Source: Prochilodus magdalenae (lineage: Eukaryota; Chordata; Actinopteri; Characiformes; Prochilodontidae). Taken from it: 64,000 nucleotides of DNA. The notes under the pieces were generated by a model that was given only the letters and a program-made list of their open reading frames with translations, did no database searches and was not told where the DNA came from. Positions 1 through 11,092 of the stretch are shown piece after piece. The DNA is taken from positions 1 through 64,000 of the forward strand of contig JAMWET010003567.1 of the NCBI GenBank assembly GCA_024036415.1. The letters run 5' to 3'. The translations under genes and the position numbers were made by a program. Each line of letters begins with the position of its first letter. Position 1 is the stretch's first letter.

Positions 1-624
1 ATTACATGCATGCACACAGCACCCCACATTCACTGTAAAGTCACCTTTGACATTACGGCGGCAAACGTTACAGGACAACAAAGGTTACATTAAAACATTA
101 GCGCTGCAGCATGTTAGTTCTTAGAAAGCACCGAAACAACAGATACGAAGTGCAGTGCATATCGGAAGTTCACAAGGAGACGCACTACCAGCGTATGTTG
201 CTGCATGAGCTATACTGTATCTCCCCTGAACACACGCATGTGCTCGGCGTGAACATGGATTGCAACATATCTGGTTGCACAGCAGCTTAAGATCGGGGTT
301 TGGAGTCGCATGCTAAGGCAGCAGCTAGCATTTCTCTAAGGACACATGAGGCCCAACCGTGTGACTAACATTTTAAGGGGGCTGTTGACTCTAAACTGAC
401 ATAAAGGTAGTACCCCTTCTCTATGTTAGTTGTCACCTGATAGTTGCTACATACTAAACCTACCCATGTTGTCAAATGATTTCACACAAGCTAAACACAA
501 TCAGTTTTTTTTTTTACTTACTTTACACCTAGATCATTTTCATCATATGCAGTACCACTACAAAAGCTTAAATATGGTAAAATTCGTTCATTGGAAATTT
601 CAATATACCCATAAGGAAATAAAT

Positions 625-1453
625 TGTCCAGCATTGCCAGGCCTTATTGGGAAGAAAGATAAGGGGGGGGGGGGGGGAGGGGGGGGGGGGGTTACAAGAA
701 CTTTTAAATGATAATACATTTAGGCCTGATATGGGGCAATATTTATGATCTACACACACAGAACGCAGCATCTCATTATGGGTTTGGTTCCGTCATCTTT
801 GCTTTAATGCAACATTGCCAGGTACGTTTCTCGGCATGGAGGTTGGAGTTTTCCCTAATGGTGTCCTGCCGTAATCCAACCCATGCAGCCTTGAATACTC
901 TTTACTCCAGTTTCTCCAGATCTGTGCGGTAGTAGGGGTCGAGGCTGAAGTGACACCAAGACGTTTGGACGTTGTGACCGTGGTAGCCAACAACAACCCT
1001 CGTCACCATGCACATTGACACACTGAGTAGTCTCCTCCAGTCACCCTGATTTTGAGTCACTCCATGTTATGATCTTGAGACAGTAACACCAATTGTGCAC
1101 ACATGTATTCGATAGCGAGGTAGTACTACGGCGTGTTGGCGCGGGTGTTAAGGGCGGTCGATCTGTGTGCATGCTAGTTCCTGCGTGGGTGCAGCCATCT
1201 GCTAATGGTGCTGGCCATCACTAACAGGACTAACACATGGCAGGGCATCGCCGCCGCTTTGCTGAGCTTATCGCCAATCATGGCTGTTGGTGTCCCCAGT
1301 CAGGTAAAGTGATAAGGGCCCGTCCTTGCATACGTACACATGTCTCAATGTCAAACTACCCACCAAGTTTTCATTCCTGTCGGATGCTTCCTCTGCTTCC
1401 TTGTGGGGATGTGAAATTATTTTGTGCAACTACGTTTTGACTATATGAGTGTA
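625..1453 (-). pseudogene. Tc1-like family B transposon, degraded copy 1
   Basis: This is the reverse-oriented match of the family-B elements, from a decayed 'TATTGGGAAG...' end through GATATGGGGCAATATTTA to an end near TATGAGTGTA. It shares the CATGCAGCCTTGAATA and GTTAAGGGCGGTCG segments with the copies at 13050 and 49861. Reading frames are broken. A long G run (663-691) lies inside it. Confidence 0.7.
663..691. repeat. Poly-G run
   Basis: There are about 28 G with a single A interruption, inside the family-B Tc1 copy 1. Length is likely polymorphic and hard to sequence. Confidence 0.95.
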
Positions 1454-2789
1454 TTTTGGGATTTGGGATTATTTGGGGAAGTTGACAAAACGTCTGAGAC
1501 GGAAAAGTAAGTGTCCCGAAAAAAATGGAAGCTGGGAGGTCATTTTCAATGGGCATTAAATTAATGAAGGATGGTCTCTGACATTTGCACATTATTCTAG
1601 TCAAGCATATGATGTTTATATCATTTTTAACCCCTAACTATAAAACACATCTCTGCATCCCCTTGTTACCAAAAGTGCAGGACCTATTTTCACCAAGCTG
1701 TTTAGCATTTCTTAAACTGTATGCAGCTTCAGTTCAGACAACATTCCAAGCATGCTTTGAGCTTTTCTGGTTATGAATCATTCTCACTACTACACAACTG
1801 TTCCTTTCAGACAAGAACAACAACAGACCTTCCTCTTTATAGTGAGGCAGCGTGACTCGTTATTATTATATAAGAATCAATTAGATTTATAATATATCTT
1901 ACTAATCTATTTCTTATAATATGTATATACTATACATACTATATATAGATATATATATATATATACATATACACATGTGTGAATGTGTGAGTGTACATGT
2001 GCACATGTAGATTGAATGCCTGTGTGTGTGGGCGGCACTGACTCGCAGCACTCGAAAGAGCCACACTTGCCTAAATGCAGTTGACTAATGGACAGAAGAG
2101 CTCGCAGCAGCCACTATAATAAAAAAAATGAAAAAGAAAAAATAGAGGCAAGGCAAGGGATAAAATGTCAGGGGGCGGGGTTACCAGAGAGATAGGCTTT
2201 ATTTGAAAATCGCAAGCCAAAATCTCTGCTACTGTATACCTGCACCATTTCTTGTAAGATCAAGCCAATGCATTATTGAGCAGCACTCATTCCGGCCATG
2301 GCTAAAGGGTCTTCCCATCAATAGAGTGAGCAGAAATAGCTGGAACTAAGAATGCACACACGCCCGAGTCCTCGCCCTCAGAGAAGTCACATTCAACCAG
2401 CCCAGCTCTTAGCATGCTGGCATGCTTGGCGCGTGGCAGGATAGATCGCTTTCTCTCTCTAAACATGGCTAGCATGGGTGCCACCTTTTAACCTGCTTTT
2501 TCCGGGTCTGCTCTGGGGCGAGGAGAAGTGAGTCATCTCTTTAGAATGTACAACTTGTAATGCTATTGGAGGAGCAGTATAGATTCTTCCATCCTATATA
2601 TATACATATAAGGGGATTATTCATAGAGTAGGCCTTTGTCAAGTAGGCCCTGCTGACATGGGAGGGCAGAGTGCATTGTCAGAATATGACAGGAGCCGGC
2701 TGACACTGTATTTAGTTTAGTTCAGACATCATTTCTCAAATATTTGTAGATTTCGCTTTCTGATCTTTCGTAGCCCGTCAAGATTAATG
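1454..2789. other. Intergenic, no gene seen
   Basis: The stretch is AT-rich, with a TA/TATA dinucleotide-type tract near 1920-1980. No exon-like or repeat-family structure was recognised apart from that tract. Confidence 0.6.
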
Positions 2790-3500
2790 TACACTCATCA
2801 TCAAAATAATAGTTGCACAAATAGTTGTGCCCAGAAGGAACAAACCAGCAGGAATGCAACTCAACACTGTGAGACATGTGAACTGTTCATAGGACAGGCC
2901 TTATTGGTGCACCTGACTGACCCAACAGCCATGACAGCAACATTCAGCGAGCAGTGATTTCCTCTATGAGCCATGCTGTTAGCGCCAGCACCATTGATAG
3001 ACGGCTGCACACGCAGGAGTACATGAACGCAGACCGTTTTGATGTTAGCTCTTAACACTTCAGCATAGCCAAAGACTACAACGGTGTCGTGCCATACTAT
3101 TGAGGAGTGACTCTATATGGAGGCTAGATGTCTTCAGTGACGAGTCATGCTTTTGTCTTGGTTAAGATGACCAATAATTAAGTGTCTGGGGGCGCTGTGG
3201 CCAGCACCAAGATGAAGTTGTTGTCACATGTCATGTCCAGAGGGCCTGGTGTCACTCCACCTCCACCCCTAGCTCACAATCTGCAGGAAGTGTGTGTGTA
3301 TTTTGAAGATGCATGGGATGGGTTATCACAGTACACCATTAGGAACTGCAACTACAGTTTAGCATACATGGTGCCCCAATGGCATACTGAGTGACACTAC
3401 TTCTGTATGTGTAGCTCAATAAATATGGCCCATATCAGCCTGAAATTATGAGCATTTATTGTTCCTGGTAATCCTAATCATCCTTCTGCATAAAACTGCA
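2790..3500 (+). pseudogene. Tc1-like family B transposon, copy 2
   Basis: It starts at the terminal sequence TACACTCATCATCAAAATAATAG and runs through CCTGACTGACCCAACAGCC, TTAGCGCCAGCACCATTGA and the conserved 3' end TTTATTGTTCCTGGTAA. The transposase is shattered; the piece at 3230-3360 corresponds to the segment reading GVTPPP...HNL in several copies. Confidence 0.75.
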
Positions 3501-5364
3501 AGTCAACGCTTTCATCTGGATGCAGCTATTTTATTGATGTGTATTATAGACTGACAACAATTATGTTTTAGCATTTTCTATAAAAACCTACAGAATCTGA
3601 GCTGGTTTTATTTGTTTACATATATTAAACGTAATTTCCCAGGGACAATGTCTTAATTTACAAATTGTTGTGGAAATTAAATTATATCCACAGTTTTAAA
3701 GATCATCATATGCTAAACCTCCCCTTGTGATGCGTTGCTTAAAAGAAAAACACAGACAGTAAAAATACACCAATTTACACTTATAGCCTTTAGTTTCTCC
3801 CCTTTTTATATTTTCTATTGTAATTTTATATTGTATTTTATTGACTTTTATATTGTATATGTGGCAACAGTATGCAGTAAACGAATGAAGTAGTTAAAAA
3901 TATATCTATTTTTCTTCAGTTTAGAGATCTAATGTTGACTCTCATTGGTTTCTTGTGAAGATTTAGCTGTACTGCTAAATGGTAAATAGAGATGCATAAA
4001 ATTTACATGGAGGACATTGTCTGAAACTCCTCCCATTTCTATCTAGCTCACTGTTAATTAGTCCTATATCATTAGTACCACTGTTTATATGACAGGGGAA
4101 GAAGAAGCCATCCAAAACTGTAGTCCAAGTTCTCTATATTGTCCTCTATTCAATTCTTCTTTCAACTCTACTCCTCTCTTTCTGACTGTTTTTAAGAAAG
4201 TGGAGCATGATTTGATATTTGGTTGTGTTTGCATCACCTTCAGACAGCATTTTGTCTCAGGTTGGGTTCTAATTTAAACTTGATGCACACACCGAAACTT
4301 CAAACCTCCAAATGCTCTAATTGTTGCACGGGGCCATGCAGTCAACATAAGAATAATGATGGCTAAGCTTGCTAACTCGTGCTATGTGTTTATAGCTTCG
4401 GGCTAGTCATCCACTGGGCTAAAATACCCATAAAAAACCAATTGGAAAGCTAATTGTAAACACACCTTACGGGTGACTTTGTGTACTAGAGGTCAGTCTT
4501 ATCTCAGGGATATAATCTTTACACATTCTAGCAGAAAGATTATGAGAGTCTGAATTATCTGGCTAACAGAGTGCAGCCCTCTGTTAATGGTTTGCCTCGC
4601 GCAAGCAGCAGTCGTTAGTAAACACAGTGAAAAGGGCGACGACTCTAACTTCCATAAGCATGAAGGGCATGTTGGAGTCAAACAGGCTCAACAATAGCAC
4701 CATCAAACATTAACTCTGATCATGCCCGGGTTACAGTTCACCTGGGAAACGGCCCCTGCTGGAAAACTGTACTGAGATAATGTCAAAGGTATATGCAGGT
4801 TACAGTAGGACACCCCCCCCCCCCCCCCCCCCCCCCCACACCCCCACCCCAGATCCCCCTCTCTCTCCCACTGCTCTCTTGCAAGCCCCAATCTCCTTGA
4901 AATATGGGAAATGCTGCATGGCATGTGAGCTGGTGTCTGATGTCATGGCAGAATCCACTCTGGGATTATAGTCAGCAGCAGCTGGGGCAGGGTAACATCT
5001 GCAGGCTTGCTTAGCAGATTAGCACACAGGGATAGAAGGCCAAAAATGTGAGTTTGGGAGTGTTTAACTCACAGCACTCTAGCCACTTTTTAGCATTCCA
5101 TAAATAATGCTTTTCAGATACATACGATGAGTTTATCAACACCTAATCATTGCATTGCATTGATTACTAATCAGATGTGGTCTGGTTGTTATCTAAGTCA
5201 CAGATATAGACAAATACAATCGGATTAAACTAGCGGTGGAGTAAATCTACTTGGTTTCTGTACTTTGTATTAGTGTTTCCATCAAGGACGATATCTTACT
5301 TTCAGCTTCACTACAGTTCACACTCTGATATCTTACTTTCAACTTTACTAGATTATGGACAAAT
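3501..5364. other. Intergenic with a poly-C run, no gene seen
   Basis: AT-rich unique-looking sequence. A run of 25 C occurs at 4813-4837. No conserved exon or known repeat was recognised. Confidence 0.55.
4813..4837. repeat. Poly-C run
   Basis: An uninterrupted run of about 25 C is followed by a C-rich CACACCCCCACCCC stretch. The minus strand is G-rich and could form a quadruplex. Confidence 0.95.
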
Positions 5365-5800
5365 AGCGAACCCACCAATCAGGGTACAGGTCTCTGTTTT
5401 GAGCTTGTTTTGACCTGTAGGACAGAGCTCGGTTCTAGCTAGTGGAAACTGTTCTCCTTCAGTGTTTTGTGCTTATGATCATTTGAATAGACATCAGGGT
5501 CAGACTAATGAATGACCTTCTATTAAAGACTGGTGGACGGAGAGACACTAGAGTCTCTTCACCTACACTGAGCTGATTAAGAGTCTTGATCCAGAAATGA
5601 TAATAGGACATAACAATTCATGCTGCTGTTACTCTCTACCTAAGTACATGTGAAGGGAAATAACTTACTTAAGTGGAGGTCCAACGGGAGGAATTTTCAA
5701 TTTTACTGGAGGAATATTTTCCCTGGGGATCTCTACTTTAACTCAGCTAAATGGTTTGTATACCTCATCCATCACTGTAACACACAAACAGCTGTACTTC
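5365..5800 (+). repeat. Dispersed repeat R1, copy 1 (empty-site copy)
   Basis: From ACCCACCAATCAGGGTACAG through GACAGAGCTCGGTTCTAGCTA, TGACCTTCTATTAAAGACTG and CTCTACTTTAACTCA it matches 26118-27055 closely, except that the latter is split by a Tc1 element. Here the corresponding point reads CTACCTAAGTACATG, the uninterrupted state. Confidence 0.8.
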
Positions 5801-5929
5801 TACCTAATTTATTGAGCACATCGAGTAACATCTACAGTGCAAGCTAGAAATAGTGGGTTCTCTAAGTGTGATTTGTCCAGGTCATTAACAAATCAGTTCT
5901 CCTTAAGAAAAGATGAATCAGACCTTGAC

Positions 5930-6600
5930 GCAAACAACTTTCAGGAAATGACCATGAAGAAAACCGCTGCTGTCCAAAAAACCAACGTTGTGGCCTGTCT
6001 CAAGACCACCCTGATGTTCCATAGTGCTTCACGGAAATATTGATGACACAAAGTGGAACTTACATGCACAAATGCAGAGCACTATACCTGAAGGAAAAAC
6101 GATACTGTACACCAACATCAAAACCTCCTCCCTCCTATAAAGCATGGTGAAGGGAGCAATATAGTTTAAGGCTGATTTATGCCTCAGGGCCTGGACACCT
6201 TGTGATCACTGACGAAGATTGAATTCAAAGCTGTATCAGAACATTTTGCAGGAGAGTTTAGTGGCAGCAGTTTCATGACCTCAGGCTGAAAAGACAGTGG
6301 GTGAATTAACAACAACAAGACAATCACACAAAGCGACTAGTAGATCAACTAAAGGATAGACCAAAAAACGAAAAAAGATTTGTGTTCCTGAATGGCTATG
6401 TCCTATTGAGATGCAGTGTATGACCCGTAGAGGGCTGTACAAGCAAGCCATCCCAGAAATACTGATGACCTAAAACTGATTTGCAGGGAGGAATGCTCCA
6501 GAATTCCTCCTCAGGGTAAATCTTATTTGGAGCTACGGGAAATGTTTGGTGGAGCCAATTGCTGTGGTCAAGGGATTGTTCCACTATTAATCTATTTAAT
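5930..6600 (+). pseudogene. Tc1/mariner transposon remnant (common teleost family)
   Basis: A decayed transposase series can be followed. GCATGGTGAAGGGAGC and GCCTCAGGGCCTGGACA correspond to the catalytic-core region, TTTTGCAGGAGAGTTTAG follows it, and CAGGGAGGAATGCTCCAGAA with GGGAAATGTTTGGTGGAG gives the C-terminal part. The order and spacing agree with a widespread teleost Tc1 family (recalled). Many stops and frameshifts show it is inactive. Confidence 0.65.
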
Positions 6601-7134
6601 GCCTATATCCCAGTCCATATCCGAACCCTTTTATCTTTAATCCGAAAGTTATCACTGTCAGGACACAGATGATTGGTTGTTGCTTGCTAGTGCCAGAAAC
6701 AACAGTGCTGAGTTCATATTGTTTAGTATACAAAATTTGACAAAAGGTATTTAAGACGCAAATACTTGCTGCTCTTTGCTCTGAAACTTGGAAAAGTCCA
6801 AGTGTGTGTGTGCTCTCCTTCAGTCTGAAATTGCTCCAACAGAGCTCCATCCAACAAGCCAGTCCTGTTTCCCCAGTGACTACCTCTGCATGACACAAGT
6901 GATGTGGCAGCGTAGCTGCTACAGCCAGCACATGACGGCCATTCATACACGGCATTTGTGCTACAGAACTGCACAGCAGATATACATACTGGAGATTCTC
7001 AACAATGGCAACAAACATTAAGAATTATTCGGAATGTTTGTCGTACGCATTACGCAGAAATCTTGTGTTGCTGATTTTGAGGCGTGAATGAAAAAGAAGA
7101 CACTTTGGGTGACACTTTATTTTGTTTATTTTGG
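6601..7134. other. Intergenic, no gene seen
   Basis: A minus-strand frame of 140 codons (6596-7018) overlaps others and has no recognisable domain. Treated as non-coding. Confidence 0.5.
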
Positions 7135-9043
7135 TTGTTGGGATTAAGGCCAGGGTTAGAGTTCGATTTTGGTTTGAGGTTAAAGTTTGGGTTAGGATTA
7201 CGGCCAGGGTTAGAGTTGGGGTTTGGTTTGAGGTTAAGGTTTGGTTTAGGATTTGGCTTGAGGTTAAGGTCAGGGTTAGGATTACGGCCAGGGTTAGAGT
7301 TGGGGTTTGGTTTGAGGTTAAGGTTTGGTTTAGGATTTGGCTTGAGGTTAAGGTCAGGGTTAGGATTACGGCCAGGGTTAGAGTTGGGGTTTGGTGGGTT
7401 GTTTGAGGTTTTTAAGGTTTGGGTTTAGGACGTTTTGGCTTGAGGTTAAGGTCTGGGTTAGGATTGGGTTAGAGTTTGGGGTTTGGTTTGAGTTAAGGTT
7501 TGGGGTTTAGGATTTGGCTTGAGTTTAAGGTCAGGGGTAGGATTACGGCCAGGGTTAGAGTTGGGTTTTGGGTTGGGTTGATATGTAGGTTTGGGTTAGG
7601 GATTTGGCTGGAGGTTAAGGTTTGGGTTAGGATTTGGCTGGAGGTTAAGGTTTTGGGTTTGGCAGGGATTGGCTGGAGGTTAAGGTTTGGTTAGGTTTAG
7701 GGTTTTGGTTTGAGGTTAAAGTTTGGGTTAGGATTACGGCCAGGGTTAGAGTTGGGCTTTGGTTTGAGGTTAAGGTTTGGTTTAGGATTTGGCTTGAGGT
7801 TAAGGTCTGGGTTAGGATTACGGCCAGGGTTAGAGTTGGGTTTTGGGTTGAGGTTAAGGTTTGGTTTAGGATTTGGCTTGAGGTTAAGGTCAGGGTTAGG
7901 ATTACGGCCAGGGTTAGAGTTGGGGTTTGGTTTGAGGTTAAGGTTTGGTTTAGGATTTGGCTTGAGGTTAAGGTCTGGGTTAGGATTACGGCCAGGGTTA
8001 GAGTTGGGTTTTGGGTTGAGGTTAAGGTTTGGGTTAGGATTTGGCTGGAGGTTAAGGTTTGGGTTAGGATTTGGCTGGAGGTTAAGGTTTGGGTTAGGAT
8101 TTGGCTGGAGGTTAAGGTTTGGGTTAGGATTTGGTTTGAGGTTAAAGTTTGGGTTAGGATTACGGCCAGGGTTAGAGTTGGGCTTTGGTTTGAGGTTAAG
8201 GTTTGGTTTAGGATTTGGCTTGAGGTTAAGGTCTGGGTTAGGATTACGGCCAGGGTTAGAGTTGGGTTTTGGGTTGAGGTTAAGGTTTGGGTTAGGATTT
8301 GGCTTGAGGTTAAGGTCAGGGTTAGGATTACGGCCAGGGTTAGAGTTGGGGTTTGGTTTGAGGTTTGGTTTAGGTTTGGGCTTGAGGTTGAGGTCTGGGT
8401 TAGGGGATACGGCCAGGGTTAGAGTTGGGTTTTGGGTTGAGGTTAAGGTTTGGGTTAGGATTTGGCTGGAGGTTAAGGTTTGGGTTAGGATTTGGCTGGA
8501 GGTTAAGGTTTGGGTTAGGATTTGGCTGGAGGTTAAGGTTTGGGTTAGGATTTGGTTTGAGGTTAACGTTTGGGTTAGGATTACGGCCAGGGTTAGAGTT
8601 GGGGTTTGGTTTGAGGTTAAGGTTTGGTTTAGGATTTGGCTTGAGGTTAAGGTCTGGGTTAGGATTACGGCCAGGGTTAGAGTTGGGTTTTGGGTTGAGG
8701 TTAAGGTTTGGGTTAGGATTTGGCTGGAGGTTAAGGTTTGGGTTAGGATTTGGCTGGAGGTTAAGGTTTGGGTTAGGAATTGGCTTGAGGTTAAGGTTTG
8801 GGTTAGGAATTGGTTTGAGGTTAAGGTTTGGGTTAGGATTACGGCCAGGGTTAGAGTTGGGTTTTGGGTTGAGGTTAAGGTTTCGGTTAGGATTTGGCTT
8901 GAGGTTAAGGTTTGGGGTAGGATTAGGGCCAGGGTTAGAGTTAGGTTTTAGGTTGAGGTTAAGTATTACGGCCAGGGTTAGAATTAGGTTTTGGGTTGAG
9001 GTCAAGGTTACGGTTAGGATTAGCGCCAGGGTTAGGTTTTAGT
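7135..9043. repeat. Telomere-like GGTTAGG minisatellite, about 1.9 kb
   Basis: The array is built from GGTTAAGGTTTGGGTTAGG-type units. One subarray is a clean 30-bp period (for example 8030-8130, with GGATTTGGCTGGAGGTTAAG). Another is an 84-bp higher-order unit that includes GGATTACGGCCAGGGTTAGAG. One strand is nearly C-free. Because 30 and 84 are both multiples of three, long reading frames open on both strands (413, 205 and 201 codons); these are products of the period, not genes. The unit resembles but is not the TTAGGG telomere repeat. Confidence 0.95.
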
Positions 9044-9888
9044 GGTCTGATTACCCAACACTTTGAGCATGAATGGAAATGTCTATTGCGCCACACCGGT
9101 CACATTCTCACAAACTAATAGGCAAACTGGTACCCATTATATGTAATACCTTTCTATGAAGAAGCCTGTAGAGACATAGATTGCTTAGATGTCTGGTTCC
9201 TATCACCACTACTATAAACAACTCTGATTTGGTAAGTTTCTCCACCAATGTTTTCTAAACAATTCCATAATTAAGATGAAAAAAATGAATGTTGTATTAG
9301 TTCTGTTACTTAATAGCTTCGTTAGCTTTGGGGCTAAACTAAAAAGCATCTTGGCTGATCAATTCCATTTGCAACAATATAGGGAAAGCTTGATAAAGCC
9401 TATACATCTAAGTCAGGCTTTGACATACAAGTCTACACATTCAATCCAGCTTTATTCAAGTCACTTAGGAGCAAAACACTTGAATAAGCCTGAACACATG
9501 CATGGGGTAGACTTGATCACTTTGGTGCACATATGGATCCATTAACCTTCAGAGTGTAACAGGAGCACCGTAACTGTCTGCTGCACGGTGGTTTTGATGA
9601 GTGCGTTTACTCAACAAGGGTTTTTACCATATTCCACCCCTGAAAGCGAAATGACTGCGTGACAATGCACTGCCCTGTCCTGTTCCGCGTTGTCCTTGCT
9701 TTGCTGGGCTCCTGAGCGCTGGTGTGTGTGCTCTGTTGGGGGCCTGCGGCTGTGTGTGACGAGTGGGCAGCGAGGCGCTGAGCCAGCCGTCCTTTATTCG
9801 GCTCCTGGGGGGAGGAGGCCGCTCCATCTCCTGGGATTAAGCACTCACTAGTGACGAGCGCATCCCTCTCTCACTCAGCATACCACAT
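9044..9888. other. Short unique spacer with a GC-rich patch
   Basis: The first 550 bp are AT-rich. About 9650-9860 is GC-rich with several CpG. It carries a minus-strand 67-codon frame (9624-9827) without a recognisable domain. Could be a regulatory patch; nothing decisive is visible. Confidence 0.4.
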
Positions 9889-11092
9889 AAGAAGAGGGAG
9901 AGGTAGGGAGAGAGAAAGTGTAAAAGTGAAGGAGAGGCAAAGAGGAAGAGACACAGAGAGAGCAAAGAGGGAGGAGAGAAAGTAAGAAGTAAAGAGACAG
10001 ATAAAGAGATGAGGGAGAGAGGAGAGGATGAGAGAAATAAAAGAGGAGGCAGAGAGGGAGTAAAGGAAGGCATCAGAAAGAAAGAGGTAACAAGATGGGA
10101 AGACAGAGAGTGGGGAGAGAGAGAAAGGAGAGAAAGAAAGGTAAAGAGATATAGACAGAGAGAGACAGGAAGACAAAGAGTAGTAGAGAGAAGGAGGAGA
10201 GGCAAAAATGAAGAGATATAAAAAGATAGGTGGTATGGAAAAAGAAAGAGTGAAAAAGAGAGCTCAAGGATAAGAAATATAAGGAGATAGAGAGAGAGAG
10301 ACAAAATGAAGAGGAAAAAAGCTAAAGAGATAGAAGTGGGATGACAGAGAGACAGGGAGAGGAGACAGGATGCAGATACAGAGAGAAAAAGGAGGTGAAG
10401 AAAGAAAGAAAGAAAGAAAGAAAAAATGATAAAGGCATGTAGGTAGAGATAAAGAGAAGGATGGGGAGAAGGAAGAGAAGGGCAATAGAAACACACAAAA
10501 AAATAAAGAGGGAGAAAATAAATGAGTGAGAAAGGAAGATGTAACAAGATAGATGAGACAGAAAGACAGTGAGAGAGTAGCAGAGAGAGGGGGAGATATA
10601 AAGAGATATAGACACAGGGAGACAGGAAGAGAGACAGAGAGAGGAGAGAGAAAGAAAGAAAGACAGAGGTGGAGATATGGATAGAGAGAGAGAAAGGAGG
10701 GAGCGAGAAGTCAAGGATAAGATATAGAACAAGCGAGATGGAGAGAGAAGGAGAAAAGGAAACTAAAACAGATAGAAAGGGAGACAGCATACTAGAAGAG
10801 AGGTAGAAAGAAAGTACAGGAGAAGAGGAGGGAAAGACAAAAAGGAAAGAGATAAAGAAAGAAAGGTAATGAGATAGATGGAGATGGGACAACAGAAAAA
10901 AAAGAAAAGACAGGAAAGAAAGAAAGAAATAGATTGAGAGAGAGACAGAAGATGGGAAGAGAGATAAAAAGAAGCAAGAGAGAAAAGGAGGGCATAAAAA
11001 GAAAGACAGATGAAGAGAGGTAGAAAGTAGGAAGTGAAAAGAACAAGGTAAAAAGATAAACGCATGGAGAGATGGAGAGAGAGAGAGACACT
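9889..11092. repeat. Homopurine tract, about 1.2 kb
   Basis: The plus strand is almost entirely A and G (AGAGAGG, AAAGAAAG, GGAGAGA motifs with occasional C or T), so the minus strand is C/T. This makes a 467-codon Ser/Leu/Phe-rich minus frame that is a composition artefact. Mirror-like GA stretches of this kind can form triplex (H-DNA) structures. Confidence 0.92.

Noticed and set aside
6596..7018. 140-codon minus-strand frame
   Set aside because: Overlapping frames on both strands, no domain, no splice context and next to an old transposon.
7710..9042. Open frames of 413, 205 and 201 codons
   Set aside because: They exist only because the minisatellite periods (30 and 84 bp) are multiples of three; low-complexity Leu/Gly or Pro/Asn repeats on both strands, no start context or splice signals.
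7135..9043. Canonical telomere end
   Set aside because: Units are GGTTAGG-like with TTTGG and CCAGGG variants, not uniform TTAGGG, and unique sequence lies on both sides.
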